This document shows, piece after piece, positions 1-7,783 of a DNA stretch of 64,000 nucleotides. Source of the stretch: CAVUAF01 sp963739375 (lineage in GTDB: Bacteria; Acidobacteriota; Terriglobia; Terriglobales; Acidobacteriaceae). The position numbers and the translations under genes were made by a program. Every line of letters begins with the position of its first letter. The first letter of the stretch is position 1. The DNA is taken from NCBI GenBank assembly GCA_963739375.1, contig CAVUAF010000022.1, positions 25,408 to 89,407 of the forward strand. The letters run 5' to 3'. The notes under the pieces were generated by a model. The model worked only from the letters and a program-made list of their open reading frames with translations. It was not told the origin of the DNA and searched no databases.

Positions 1-2
1 TA

Positions 3-1166
3 CCGAAACAACTTTTAGGTCTTTCGCTTCAGGCGCTTACGGAGGTGGTACAGGACTGCCGGCAGCCCGCCTATCGCGCCCGGCAGCTCTTTGAGGCCAT
101 CTACCGCCAGCGAGTGAATGAACTCGACCAGATCACCACTCTGCCCGCGGCGTTCCGCCAGCAACTCGCCGCCGACGGCTATTCCCTGGGCAAGCCGCAA
201 CTCCTGGCGCGCTTCACTTCGGTGGACGGCACGGTGCGCTACCTCTTCGGATTTGCCGACGGCCAGAGCGTCGAAACCGTGTGGATGCCGGAGGGTGACG
301 GCGGCGAAGACGACGGCGACGAGATTCCCGCAGCGCCGCCGCCGACAGCGGCCCCCGCGCGGCGCAGCAATCCCCTGGTCAACCTCAGCGGCGGTCCGGT
401 GGCGCCCGCGGCGTCCACGGCGCGCACCTGGAAGCGCGCCACCATCTGCGTCTCCAGCCAGGTGGGCTGCGCCGTCGACTGCCAGTTCTGCCTGACCGCG
501 AAGCTGGGCATGCTCCGCAACCTCAGCGCGGGCGAGATCGTCGGCCAGGTGCTGGCGGTGTGCGCTGAGCACGGTGTCAATATCGCGCGCGATCGTCTTA
601 ACCTCGTCTTCATGGGCCAGGGCGAGCCGCTGCACAACTACGCCGAGTGGATCCAGGCGGTGCGGCTGCTGGTCGAAGGCGCCGGAATTCCCGAGTCGCG
701 CATGACGGTGTCGACGGCCGGTATTCTGCCGCGCATCGCCGACCTCGGGCGCGAGCCGGTGCGCCCGCGCCTGGCCATCTCGCTCAACGCCCCCAACGAC
801 GCGATTCGCAGCCCCCTCATGCCCATCAACCGCAAGTGGGACATGGACGCGCTGCTGGCCGCGGCGCGCGCCTTCCCGCTGCGTCCGCGCGAGCGTTTGA
901 CCTTTGAATACGTGCTGCTGGGCGGCGTCAACGACGCTCCCGAGCACGCGCGCGAGTTGGCGCGGCGCTTGGCCGGCTTGCGCGCCAAGGTCAACCTCAT
1001 CGCCTGGAACCCCGGACCCGAGCTTCCCTTCTCCACCCCCGCCGACGAGCGCGTCCTCGCCTTTCAGCGGGTCCTCATCGAGAGCGGCGTCCCGGCGTTC
1101 ATTCGGCGGCCGCGCGGGCGCGATATCTACGCCGCCTGCGGCCAGTTGAGGCGCATGGCGGGGTAG
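3..1166 (+). CDS. rlmN: 23S rRNA (adenine-C2)-methyltransferase RlmN, 5' truncated by the window
   Basis: Radical SAM enzyme that methylates C2 of A2503 in 23S rRNA and A37 of some tRNAs. The frame is open from base 3 and already matches the RlmN N-terminus (LLGLSLQAL, then AYRARQLFEAIY), so the true start lies upstream and the GTG at 45 is internal. The CxxxCxxC cluster is seen as CAVDCQFC, the two methyl-transfer cysteines as the Cys of ICVSSQVGC and of AACGQL near the C-terminus. Odd: about 45 acidic and Pro/Ala-rich residues (bases 300-434) are inserted between the MPEGD strand and the RATICVSS motif, where the family normally has a few residues. Identity is secure. Confidence 0.95.
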   Translation, partial: PKQLLGLSLQALTEVVQDCRQPAYRARQLFEAIYRQRVNELDQITTLPAAFRQQLAADGYSLGKPQLLARFTSVDGTVRYLFGFADGQSVETVWMPEGDGGEDDGDEIPAAPPPTAAPARRSNPLVNLSGGPVAPAASTARTWKRATICVSSQVGCAVDCQFCLTAKLGMLRNLSAGEIVGQVLAVCAEHGVNIARDRLNLVFMGQGEPLHNYAEWIQAVRLLVEGAGIPESRMTVSTAGILPRIADLGREPVRPRLAISLNAPNDAIRSPLMPINRKWDMDALLAAARAFPLRPRERLTFEYVLLGGVNDAPEHARELARRLAGLRAKVNLIAWNPGPELPFSTPADERVLAFQRVLIESGVPAFIRRPRGRDIYAACGQLRRMAG

Positions 1167-1504
1167 TTTCTTCGCCTCGCGCGCGGCGGCGTAGCGTCAA
1201 CCCTTCCCCTCGCGCGCCGAAAACACTAGTAACCAGTACTCGCGCACGGAAGTGACACTATTTGGGCTTCCGCCTTGACACAAAGTGTCATTGCCGACCC
1301 CACTACGCCGCCCGCCTCACCGGATAAACTTGTTTTCACTCCCGCACCCACGCTAAGCTGTTGAAAAATCAAGCACGTTACCTTTGTACCACCGGGCGTA
1401 AGCTGGCGGCCCCAAGTGGTATGTCGCATGCGCTACGTACTTGCGATTCTCAAACCCACGTCTTTCTTGGGCTACGACGTTTGGAAACACTACGAGAGGG
1501 GAAC
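1167..1504. other. intergenic region upstream of the pilin gene
   Basis: 338 bases without a convincing gene, visibly AT-richer than its surroundings. It holds a short inverted repeat at 1276-1290 and a Shine-Dalgarno (GAGAGGGG) just before the pilin start. I looked for a sigma54 GG-N10-GC promoter and for a c-di-GMP riboswitch core, as known upstream of some pilin genes, and could not support either. Confidence 0.6.
1276..1290. promoter_or_regulatory. inverted repeat, possible operator upstream of pilin
   Basis: TGACAC-AAA-GTGTCA is a perfect 6-bp dyad with a 3-base spacer. A related half-palindrome (AGTG-A-CACT) lies at 1251-1259, so two similar sites occur 25 bases apart. Spacing and symmetry fit a dimeric repressor or activator site; the regulator is unknown. 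Confidence 0.35.
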
Positions 1505-1999
1505 ATGCGGAAACAAAAAGGCTTTTCGCTGATTGAGCTGCTGATAGTGGTGGCGATCATTCTGATTATCGCCGCTATCGCCATCCCCAACCTGCTGCGC
1601 TCGCGCATTGCGGCCAATGAATCCTCGGCCGTGGGCTCGATCCGCACCCTCAACACCGCCGAAGTGACCTACTCTACGACCTATCCGGACCTGGGCTTCT
1701 CCTGCACGCTGGCGAACTTCGGGCCACCTGCGGGCACCGCGGCCGCGACATCGACGACGGCCGGCCTGATTGATGCAGTCCTGGCCAGCGGCGTGAAGAG
1801 CGGCTTCACCTTTGCCCTGACCGGCTGCACCACCGCCGGCTCCACCACCATCAACGTCCTCTACCAGTCGACGGGCGTGCCGACGGCCGCCGGCCAGACC
1901 GGCCAGCGGGCCTTCTGCTCCGACCAGTCGGGCGTCATCAAGTACGACGCGGCTGGCAGCGGTGCCACCTGCCTGACCGGCACCACCGCCCTGCAGTAA
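1505..1999 (+). CDS. pilA: type IV pilin-like protein (prepilin)
   Basis: Major pilin or pseudopilin, 164 residues. The start ATG is preceded by GAGAGGGG at good distance and gives MRKQKG^FSLIELLIVV, the class III prepilin leader with Gly at -1 and Glu at +5, then a hydrophobic helix to about residue 30. The rest is a small Ser/Thr/Gly-rich globular domain with four cysteines that could form two disulfides. It stands apart from the assembly genes at 9.9-16.9 kb but should be a substrate of them. A perfect hairpin terminator follows. Whether it is the structural pilin or a minor one cannot be told here. Confidence 0.88.
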   Translation: MRKQKGFSLIELLIVVAIILIIAAIAIPNLLRSRIAANESSAVGSIRTLNTAEVTYSTTYPDLGFSCTLANFGPPAGTAAATSTTAGLIDAVLASGVKSGFTFALTGCTTAGSTTINVLYQSTGVPTAAGQTGQRAFCSDQSGVIKYDAAGSGATCLTGTTALQ

Positions 2000-2046
2000 A
2001 CGCTTAGTTCTCGGCTTGGCGAAGTACCTGGGGGAGGGGACGAGCC

Positions 2047-2084
2047 ATGCGGCCGAAGGCACAAGCCTTCGGCCGCATGTTTTT
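2047..2084 (+). terminator. rho-independent terminator of the pilin gene
   Basis: Perfect 14-bp stem (left arm 2047-2060, right arm 2065-2078), loop ACAA, followed by a run of five T at 2080-2084. It sits 48 bases after the pilin stop. Confidence 0.8.
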
Positions 2085-2202
2085 GCGGAAACCGAGATCC
2101 TTCGTCGCCCGGCTCCTCAGGATTTCGCCTGCGGGCTCCCCGCCTCGCTGCGCTCAGCTTCACGCCCGCAAACCGGCTCAACCTGGGGGAGGGTACGAAC
2201 CA

Positions 2203-2238
2203 CGCGGCCGAAGGCGCAAGCCTTCGGCCGTTTGTTTT
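2203..2238 (+). terminator. second copy of the terminator hairpin
   Basis: Stem CGGCCGAAGGC (2205-2215), GCAA tetraloop, CGGCCGAAGGC complement (2220-2230), then TTTGTTTT. Nearly identical to the hairpin at 2047-2084, including the preceding CTGGGGGAGGG, so this ~60-bp terminator segment is duplicated. It lies between convergent genes. Confidence 0.7.
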
Positions 2239-2266
2239 GTATGCAGGGCCGACGTTAGTAGCGTCT

Positions 2267-4033
2267 TTATTTCGCCAGCGCCTGAAGCTGGCGCGCGGCC
2301 TCCTGGTTTTGCGGATCGAGCCGCAACTCGGCCTCCAGCTCACGCCGGGCCTCGTCGAGCTTTCCCTGACCGGCCAGCGCGCGTGCCAGCGCCTGGTGCA
2401 TTCCCTTCCCTTGCGGCAGCATCGCCACCGCGCGGCGCAGCGGCGCTTCCGCCTGCTCCGGGCGGCGCAATTCCAGCCGCGACACACCCAGGAAGAAGTA
2501 CTCGGCCGCGCTGTTGGGGTCGATGGCGATGGCTTCCAGCAGATGGCGCTCCGCTTCCGGATAGCGCCCCAGCAGGTAGCAGGTGTCCGCCAGGATAAAC
2601 CGCGCCTCCCAATCGGTCGGCGCCAGCACGGCGGCGCGCTCGAGCAGCGGCAGCGCGTCGGCCATGCGGCCGCGGCGAATCAGCTCGCGCGAGAGCGGCG
2701 ACACGGTATGGATGTTGTTGGGTGCGACTTCGAACGCCCGCGTGTACAGCAGCAGCGTGTTCGTCCATTGGACGTTCTGCGTTGCGGTCGCGATCCCCAA
2801 CACGATCGCCATCCCCAGGACCGCCGCCACCGCCGGCCACGGCTCCCCCAGAAACCTCGTGCGCCCCAAGCGCAGCCGCTCGACCGCGAGCGCCACCAGC
2901 ATGGCAAAGCCCGCCGACGACAGGTATAGGTAGCGGTCGTGGGCCAGCTCCGCGTACTGGAACGTCTGAATATTCAACGCGGGCAACAGCGGCAGCACCA
3001 GCCAGGTCGCCGAAAACGCCAGCGCCGGGGAGCGCGACCGGCGCCACCAAAGCAGCAGCAGCGCGCAGACCGCCAGCGTCAGCAGCAGCGGCACGTAGAA
3101 GCTGCGCCCATCCGCCGCCGTAACGTACGGCGTCTCGTAGAATTCCGCGATCCGAAAGGGCCACAGCAGGTGCACGATGTAGAACCACAGCAGCGACGGG
3201 CAGGTCAGCACCACGGTGCGCCACGGCATCACCGTCATGGCATGGGCCACGCCGTGCAGGATCACGGCGCGTACTGCCAGATAAGCGCCGGTGACGGCTA
3301 GAAACGGCGCCGCGTTGCGCAGCGCGCGCCCCAGTCTCTCGCCGGGGTTCCCCTGCAGCCACTCGTACGCGAAGACCAGCCCCGGCAACACCACCGCCGG
3401 CTCCTTCACCAGCAACGCCAGCCCAAACAGCGCCAGCGCGGCGAGCCCCCAGGGGAGCCGCCGCTCGGCGGCAGCGCGCGCGCGCAGCCACGCCACAAAC
3501 GCGCCCACGAAGAACACCGTCAACAGCGAATCGGTCACCCCGGAAATCCACGATACGGTCTCGAGGTGCGTGGGGTGCAGGCCGAAGACCAGGGCCGCCA
3601 CCGCGCCGCCGAATTCGCTGCGCAGCACCCGGCGCGCCAGCACAAACACCAGCCAGGTGGCGGCCAGGTGCACCAGCAGCGTGGTCAGGTGCCATCCCGC
3701 GGGATGCAGCCCGAAGATCTTGTAGTTGATGACCAGCCACACCAGGAACAGCGGGCGGTAGAAGTTCCCGCTGGCGCCGCTCACCACCATCTGCCAGACG
3801 TGGTGCGTGAAAAAGCCCGGCACCGAGCTCCAGGAGCGGATGCCGGCGTTGTTCACGATCTGCGGCAGATCGTCGAAGACAAACTCGAAGCCCAGCGTGT
3901 CGAGGTACACGATGGCCGTCAGCGCCAGCGCGACGGCCAGCAGCAGGCGCCCCGCGTGGCCCGGTTCCGCTGCCGGGAGGCCGGTGCGACGCGGCGGCGC
4001 AGGGCTGATCGGGACCGGAGAACTCGCTGCCAT
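2267..4033 (-). CDS. TMTC-like polytopic membrane protein with C-terminal TPR repeats
   Basis: About 588 residues. The N-terminal two thirds is polytopic membrane protein with the hallmarks of TMTC/GT-C type proteins: FVFDDLPQIVNNAGI after the first helix, FYRPLF, and HPTHLETVSWISG. Residues from about 430 form TPR units (for example AERHLLEAIAIDPNSAAEYF). Family knowledge suggests a lipid-linked-sugar glycosyltransferase, but bacterial members are uncharacterised. The ATG at 4033 is preferred over 4054 because a TATGAT hexamer (4051-4046 on the minus strand) would lie inside the longer form. Convergent with the pilin gene, divergent from the ABC operon. Confidence 0.7.
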   Translation of the reverse strand: MAASSPVPISPAPPRRTGLPAAEPGHAGRLLLAVALALTAIVYLDTLGFEFVFDDLPQIVNNAGIRSWSSVPGFFTHHVWQMVVSGASGNFYRPLFLVWLVINYKIFGLHPAGWHLTTLLVHLAATWLVFVLARRVLRSEFGGAVAALVFGLHPTHLETVSWISGVTDSLLTVFFVGAFVAWLRARAAAERRLPWGLAALALFGLALLVKEPAVVLPGLVFAYEWLQGNPGERLGRALRNAAPFLAVTGAYLAVRAVILHGVAHAMTVMPWRTVVLTCPSLLWFYIVHLLWPFRIAEFYETPYVTAADGRSFYVPLLLTLAVCALLLLWWRRSRSPALAFSATWLVLPLLPALNIQTFQYAELAHDRYLYLSSAGFAMLVALAVERLRLGRTRFLGEPWPAVAAVLGMAIVLGIATATQNVQWTNTLLLYTRAFEVAPNNIHTVSPLSRELIRRGRMADALPLLERAAVLAPTDWEARFILADTCYLLGRYPEAERHLLEAIAIDPNSAAEYFFLGVSRLELRRPEQAEAPLRRAVAMLPQGKGMHQALARALAGQGKLDEARRELEAELRLDPQNQEAARQLQALAK

Positions 4034-4149
4034 CGGGGTGCGGCGATCATACAACGCGGGGCGCGGGCCGACGGCGTGCTCGCGGCCAGAAAGCTGCCGG
4101 CCGGCGGCCTCGAAGCCGATGAGTCAACGCCGGGGGCACGCGGCGTGCA

Positions 4150-4155
4150 TATAAT
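4150..4155 (+). promoter_or_regulatory. -10 hexamer TATAAT before the ABC operon
   Basis: A consensus TATAAT ends 8 bases before the ATG at 4164, placing the expected transcription start at or within a few bases of the start codon; no Shine-Dalgarno is visible. This suggests a leaderless mRNA. Confidence 0.5.
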
Positions 4156-4163
4156 CACGCCCG

Positions 4164-5108
4164 ATGGCCGCCATCGAGACTCTGGGGCTGGAAAAGCGCT
4201 ACCCGGTCGGCTTCTGGCGCCAGCGCGAGAAGGTCGCGCTGCGTCCCCTCACCCTCACCGTCGAGCGCGGCGAAGTCTTCGGCTACCTGGGCCCGAACGG
4301 CGCCGGCAAGACCACCACCCTCAAGCTCCTGCTCGGCCTGGTGTTCCCGACCGCGGGCTCGGCCCGCCTCCTCGGCCAGCCGTTCGACGATCCACAGGTG
4401 AAGGCGCGGCTCGGCTTTCTGCCGGAGCAGCCGTACTTCTACGACCAGCTCACCGCCGCCGAGCTGCTCGAGTATTACGCGCAACTCTCGGGCGTCGCCG
4501 CCCGCGCGCGCCGCCGCCGCGTGGACGAGATGCTGGCCCGCGTCGGCCTCGCCGAGGCGGCCCGCACCCAGCTCCGCAAATTCAGCAAGGGCATGCTGCA
4601 GCGCGTCGGCATCGCGCAGGCCATCATCCACGATCCCGAGCTGGTCTTCCTCGATGAGCCCATGTCGGGCCTCGATCCCATCGGCCGCCGCGAAGTGCGC
4701 GACCTCATCCAGGCCCTGAAGGACGCCGGCAAGACCGTTTTCTTTTCCACCCACATCCTCTCCGACGCCGAGGCCCTGTGCGACCGCGTGGGCGTGCTGC
4801 ACGAAGGCGAGCTGCGCGGCGTGGGGGCGGTGGCGGAGCTCACCTCCGGCGTCACCGGCCGGGTCGAGGTCCTCTTCCAGGGGTCGGCGGGGGCAGCGGC
4901 GTTGGCCGCGCTGGGCGCCGCCACCCGCGTCACCGGCGAGACGGTGAGCGCCGTGGTCACCGAGGCCCAGCTCGATGCCGCTCTCGAAGCCTTGCGCCGC
5001 GCGCGCGCCCGGCTTATCTCGGTGACGCCGGTGCGCTCCACGCTCGAGGAATACTTCGTGGAGAAGCTGGCGGCGCCGGCCGGCCGCGCCCCGGAGGCCG
5101 GCGCATGA
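4164..5108 (+). CDS. ABC transporter ATP-binding protein (ABC-2 exporter type)
   Basis: 314 residues. Walker A GPNGAGKT (43-50), a FSKGM variant of the signature, Walker B LVFLDEP, and the switch His in FSTHI. The C-terminal extension ends VRSTLEEYFVEKL, typical of ATPases that pair with ABC-2 permeases. Its stop overlaps the next start (ATGA at 5105-5108), so it is translationally coupled to the permease. Substrate unknown; such pairs export lipids, polysaccharides or antibiotics, or act in gliding. Confidence 0.9.
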   Translation: MAAIETLGLEKRYPVGFWRQREKVALRPLTLTVERGEVFGYLGPNGAGKTTTLKLLLGLVFPTAGSARLLGQPFDDPQVKARLGFLPEQPYFYDQLTAAELLEYYAQLSGVAARARRRRVDEMLARVGLAEAARTQLRKFSKGMLQRVGIAQAIIHDPELVFLDEPMSGLDPIGRREVRDLIQALKDAGKTVFFSTHILSDAEALCDRVGVLHEGELRGVGAVAELTSGVTGRVEVLFQGSAGAAALAALGAATRVTGETVSAVVTEAQLDAALEALRRARARLISVTPVRSTLEEYFVEKLAAPAGRAPEAGA

Positions 5109-5881
5109 TCCGCCGCCTCGCCTACATCGCCTACAACACCTACCGCGAAGCGGTGCGCGACCGCGTGCTCTATAACCTGATCGCCTTCGCCCTGCTCATG
5201 GTCGGGGCAGCGGTGCTCTTCGGCCAGATTTCCATCGGCATCGAGCGCATTGTCCTCATCAACCTCGGTCTCACCGCCATTTCCCTCTTCGGCATCATCA
5301 TCGCCATCTTCATCGGCATCGGCCTGGTCTCCAAGGAGATCGACAAGCGCACGCTCTACACCGTGCTCTCGCGCCCGGTGCGCCGCTGGGAGTTCATCGC
5401 CGGCAAGTTCTTCGGGCTGGCGGGCACGCTGGTGGTCAACACCTTCTTCATGGCGCTCGGCTTCTTCGCCGCCCTGCTGTACGTGGCGCACCGCTTCCAG
5501 CGCGCCGATGCCTGGCTGCTGGTGGCGCTTTACTTCATCGTCCTCGAGTTCCTGATCATGACCGCGCTGGCGCTGCTGTTCTCGTCGTTTTCCTCGCCGG
5601 TATTGTCGGCGGTCTTCACTTTCGCCCTGTTCGTGATCGGGACGTTTGCCGAAGAGTTGCGCACCTTCGCCGGCCTGGTCACCGGCCCAACGCGTGCGCT
5701 CAGCACCGCGCTGGCGTATCTCGTCCCCAACTTCGCCAGCCTCAACGTGATCGCTTCGGTGGCCCACGGGAACGCGATTCCCGGGAGGCTGATCGTCCTC
5801 AACACCGCCTATGCCCTGCTCTACTCCGCGGCTGCGGTGGCGGGCGCCATCCTGATCTTTGAGCGCAGGAATCTGAAATAG
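5105..5881 (+). CDS. ABC-2 type transporter permease
   Basis: 258 residues with about six hydrophobic segments; MIRRLAYIAYNTYREAVRDRVLYN begins with the cytoplasmic elbow helix common in ABC-2 permeases, and LVSKEIDKRTLYTVLSRP is the conserved coupling-region motif. Begins inside the stop of the ATPase gene. The pair plus the next gene (2-base gap) form one operon. Confidence 0.85.
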   Translation: MIRRLAYIAYNTYREAVRDRVLYNLIAFALLMVGAAVLFGQISIGIERIVLINLGLTAISLFGIIIAIFIGIGLVSKEIDKRTLYTVLSRPVRRWEFIAGKFFGLAGTLVVNTFFMALGFFAALLYVAHRFQRADAWLLVALYFIVLEFLIMTALALLFSSFSSPVLSAVFTFALFVIGTFAEELRTFAGLVTGPTRALSTALAYLVPNFASLNVIASVAHGNAIPGRLIVLNTAYALLYSAAAVAGAILIFERRNLK

Positions 5882-5883
5882 GC

Positions 5884-6777
5884 ATGCCGCCCTCCGGCCA
5901 AACCCGCGCGCTCTTCACCGCCGTGCTGATCGTCTGCCTCGGCGGTGCGGTCGTGACCGTCCGCGCGCTCGACCGCGTCCGCGGCCGCGACGCCGAAGAA
6001 GAGGTGCTCTACGTCCCCTCGGCGAAGGTGCTGCAGCGCCTCAGCCTCGGCTACAGCGGCCTGATCGCCGACCTCTACTGGACCCGGGCGGTACAGTATT
6101 TCGGCGCGAAGCATCACCTGCATGCGCGCAGCTTCCCGCTGCTCGCGCCGCTGCTCGACATCACCAGCGAGCTCGACCCACACCTCATGGTGGCCTACGA
6201 ATTCGGCTCCATCTTCCTGGCGCAACCGCCGCCGGAAGGTGCGGGCGAGCCGGAGAAGGCCGTGCAGCTGGTGCTGCGCGGCATCCGCGAGAATCCCGGC
6301 GCCTGGCGCCTTTATTACCACCTCGGCTACATCCAGGCGATGGAGTTGCACGACTACGTCGCCGCCACCCGCACCTTCGACGCCGGCTCGCGCGTGCCCG
6401 GCGCCCATCCCTGGATGAAGGTGATGGCCGCCGCCATGGCGCAGCACGGCGGCGACCGCGAGACCGCGCGCTTCCTCTGGGCGCGCATCTATGAGAGCAC
6501 CGACGATGAGTACATCCGCCGCAGCGCCGCCCAGCATCTGCGCGCCCTGCAGGTGGACGAGGAGGTGCAGCAACTGGAACAGCTCGTCGCCCTCGTGCGC
6601 CAGCGCACCGGTCGCCTGCCGTCCAGCTTCGCGGAGATGCTCGCCGCCGGCCTCCTGCGCCGCCTCCCCACCGACCCGCTGGGGCATCCGTATCGCCTCG
6701 CGCCCGATGGCCACGTCTACGTGCAGGACGCGCGCGACCTGCCCTTCCTCCAGTACGGCGTGCCGCAAACACCCTGA
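5884..6777 (+). CDS. membrane-anchored TPR-like protein of the ABC operon
   Basis: 297 residues with one N-terminal membrane helix (residues 8-28) and a helical periplasmic part with TPR-like repeats (LDPHLMVAYEFGSIFLA, NPGAWRLYYHLGYIQ). The C-terminal ~40 residues (LPTDPLGHPYRLAPDGHVYV) resemble the Ca-loop end of GspG-type pseudopilins. It follows the permease by two bases, so it probably works with the exporter. No named family recognised. Confidence 0.65.
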   Translation: MPPSGQTRALFTAVLIVCLGGAVVTVRALDRVRGRDAEEEVLYVPSAKVLQRLSLGYSGLIADLYWTRAVQYFGAKHHLHARSFPLLAPLLDITSELDPHLMVAYEFGSIFLAQPPPEGAGEPEKAVQLVLRGIRENPGAWRLYYHLGYIQAMELHDYVAATRTFDAGSRVPGAHPWMKVMAAAMAQHGGDRETARFLWARIYESTDDEYIRRSAAQHLRALQVDEEVQQLEQLVALVRQRTGRLPSSFAEMLAAGLLRRLPTDPLGHPYRLAPDGHVYVQDARDLPFLQYGVPQTP

Positions 6778-6810
6778 GACCCCGACCAATGGGCGCGCGA
6801 CATTAAATTG

Positions 6811-7083
6811 TCAGTTGGCTCCCGTCTTCTTCGGCAAGCGTCGTGTCCTGAAGCTCCCAGTCGTGACCAAGTAGCCGCCCACCACGCCGGGAACCACGGC
6901 AAGCAGCACCATCACCCACGCCTTCACCGGGTGCCCTGCCCCGCCAATCACGAAGTAGTACTCTTCTCCGAGCGCCCGAATACCCAGCATAGCGAAACCA
7001 AAGAGCAGCGAAGCACCAGAGTGTAGCGCCACCAGGCAGAGTCCGATGCCCACAAGGCGTGCAAGGACACTCCTCGTGGTCAT
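6811..7083 (-). CDS. small membrane protein of unknown function
   Basis: About 90 residues with two predicted membrane helices (LVGIGLCLVALHSGASLLF and a Val/Leu-rich helix around VMVLLAVVPGVVGGYL) and a basic C-terminal tail. The ATG at 7083 overlaps the preceding stop as ATGA, so it is coupled to the secreted protein gene. A GTG three codons upstream is less likely. Last gene of the AT-richer cassette at 6.8-8.9 kb. Confidence 0.55.
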   Translation of the reverse strand: MTTRSVLARLVGIGLCLVALHSGASLLFGFAMLGIRALGEEYYFVIGGAGHPVKAWVMVLLAVVPGVVGGYLVTTGSFRTRRLPKKTGAN

Positions 7084-7751
7084 TGCGTCCACTCAATTTC
7101 GTAACAGTAGGGATGAGCAGGCGGCGTAGCGGATTGATTGACCACCACGGCATTGGAACAAAAGGTCAATTGCCTCACCAGAAAACTTGCCCACACACGA
7201 CCCATCCATAGATATTCAGAACCTGACGATCGCACTAGCGTAGTGAACTTACACCCTAGATTGCCAGAGAAGGGCGCTGCATACTGATAATCTGGGTCAG
7301 GACAAGATAACGCCTGGTAATGGCGGCCCTCTGAATTGATGTAGTTGAGATAGAACCACTGAAAATCATATCCGAAATGGAATCCAAGGATGCCAGAAGC
7401 ATATAGTGAGTCCCCGCAGCTATAATCAACTTCATTCGACGTATACACCGAACCGTCGCCCGCCTGCTCATTCGCTGTTGCGGCTTGCGTAACCGCCTCG
7501 GCGAATGAACCGCCGCTTGCCGAAGCCGAATATGAGTTGCTGCTCGGGAGCGTAACCGTTGCGTCGGCATAGGCCACATAACCCGCGCCGGAACATGTGT
7601 CTCCACTCGTGTAATTCTCTGACACCAGATTGCCATCGCCGTCCAGCCACGCATCGTTATACGTGTACATCCCGAAACTGCACGCAACTGCTGACGGCGA
7701 GCATAGGACGAGAGTAAGTGCCAAGGCGGCGAAGCACAGTATACGCTTCAT
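7080..7751 (-). CDS. secreted cysteine-containing protein of unknown function
   Basis: About 223 residues. The start at 7751 has a clear AAGGAG 9 bases upstream and gives a signal peptide (MKRILCFAALALTLVLC). The mature part is rich in Ser, Tyr, Gly and Ala and holds about eight cysteines, suggesting a disulfide-stabilised extracellular protein. No family recognised. Middle gene of the cassette, 32 bases after the EF-hand-like gene and overlapping the small membrane protein gene. Confidence 0.6.
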   Translation of the reverse strand: MKRILCFAALALTLVLCSPSAVACSFGMYTYNDAWLDGDGNLVSENYTSGDTCSGAGYVAYADATVTLPSSNSYSASASGGSFAEAVTQAATANEQAGDGSVYTSNEVDYSCGDSLYASGILGFHFGYDFQWFYLNYINSEGRHYQALSCPDPDYQYAAPFSGNLGCKFTTLVRSSGSEYLWMGRVWASFLVRQLTFCSNAVVVNQSATPPAHPYCYEIEWTQ

Positions 7752-7783
7752 TTGTTCCGTCTCCTTTTCACTACGTATGCCGA

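Noticed and set aside
1340..1504. c-di-GMP riboswitch upstream of the pilin gene
   Set aside because: No GEMM core pairing could be found; only short incidental complementarities.
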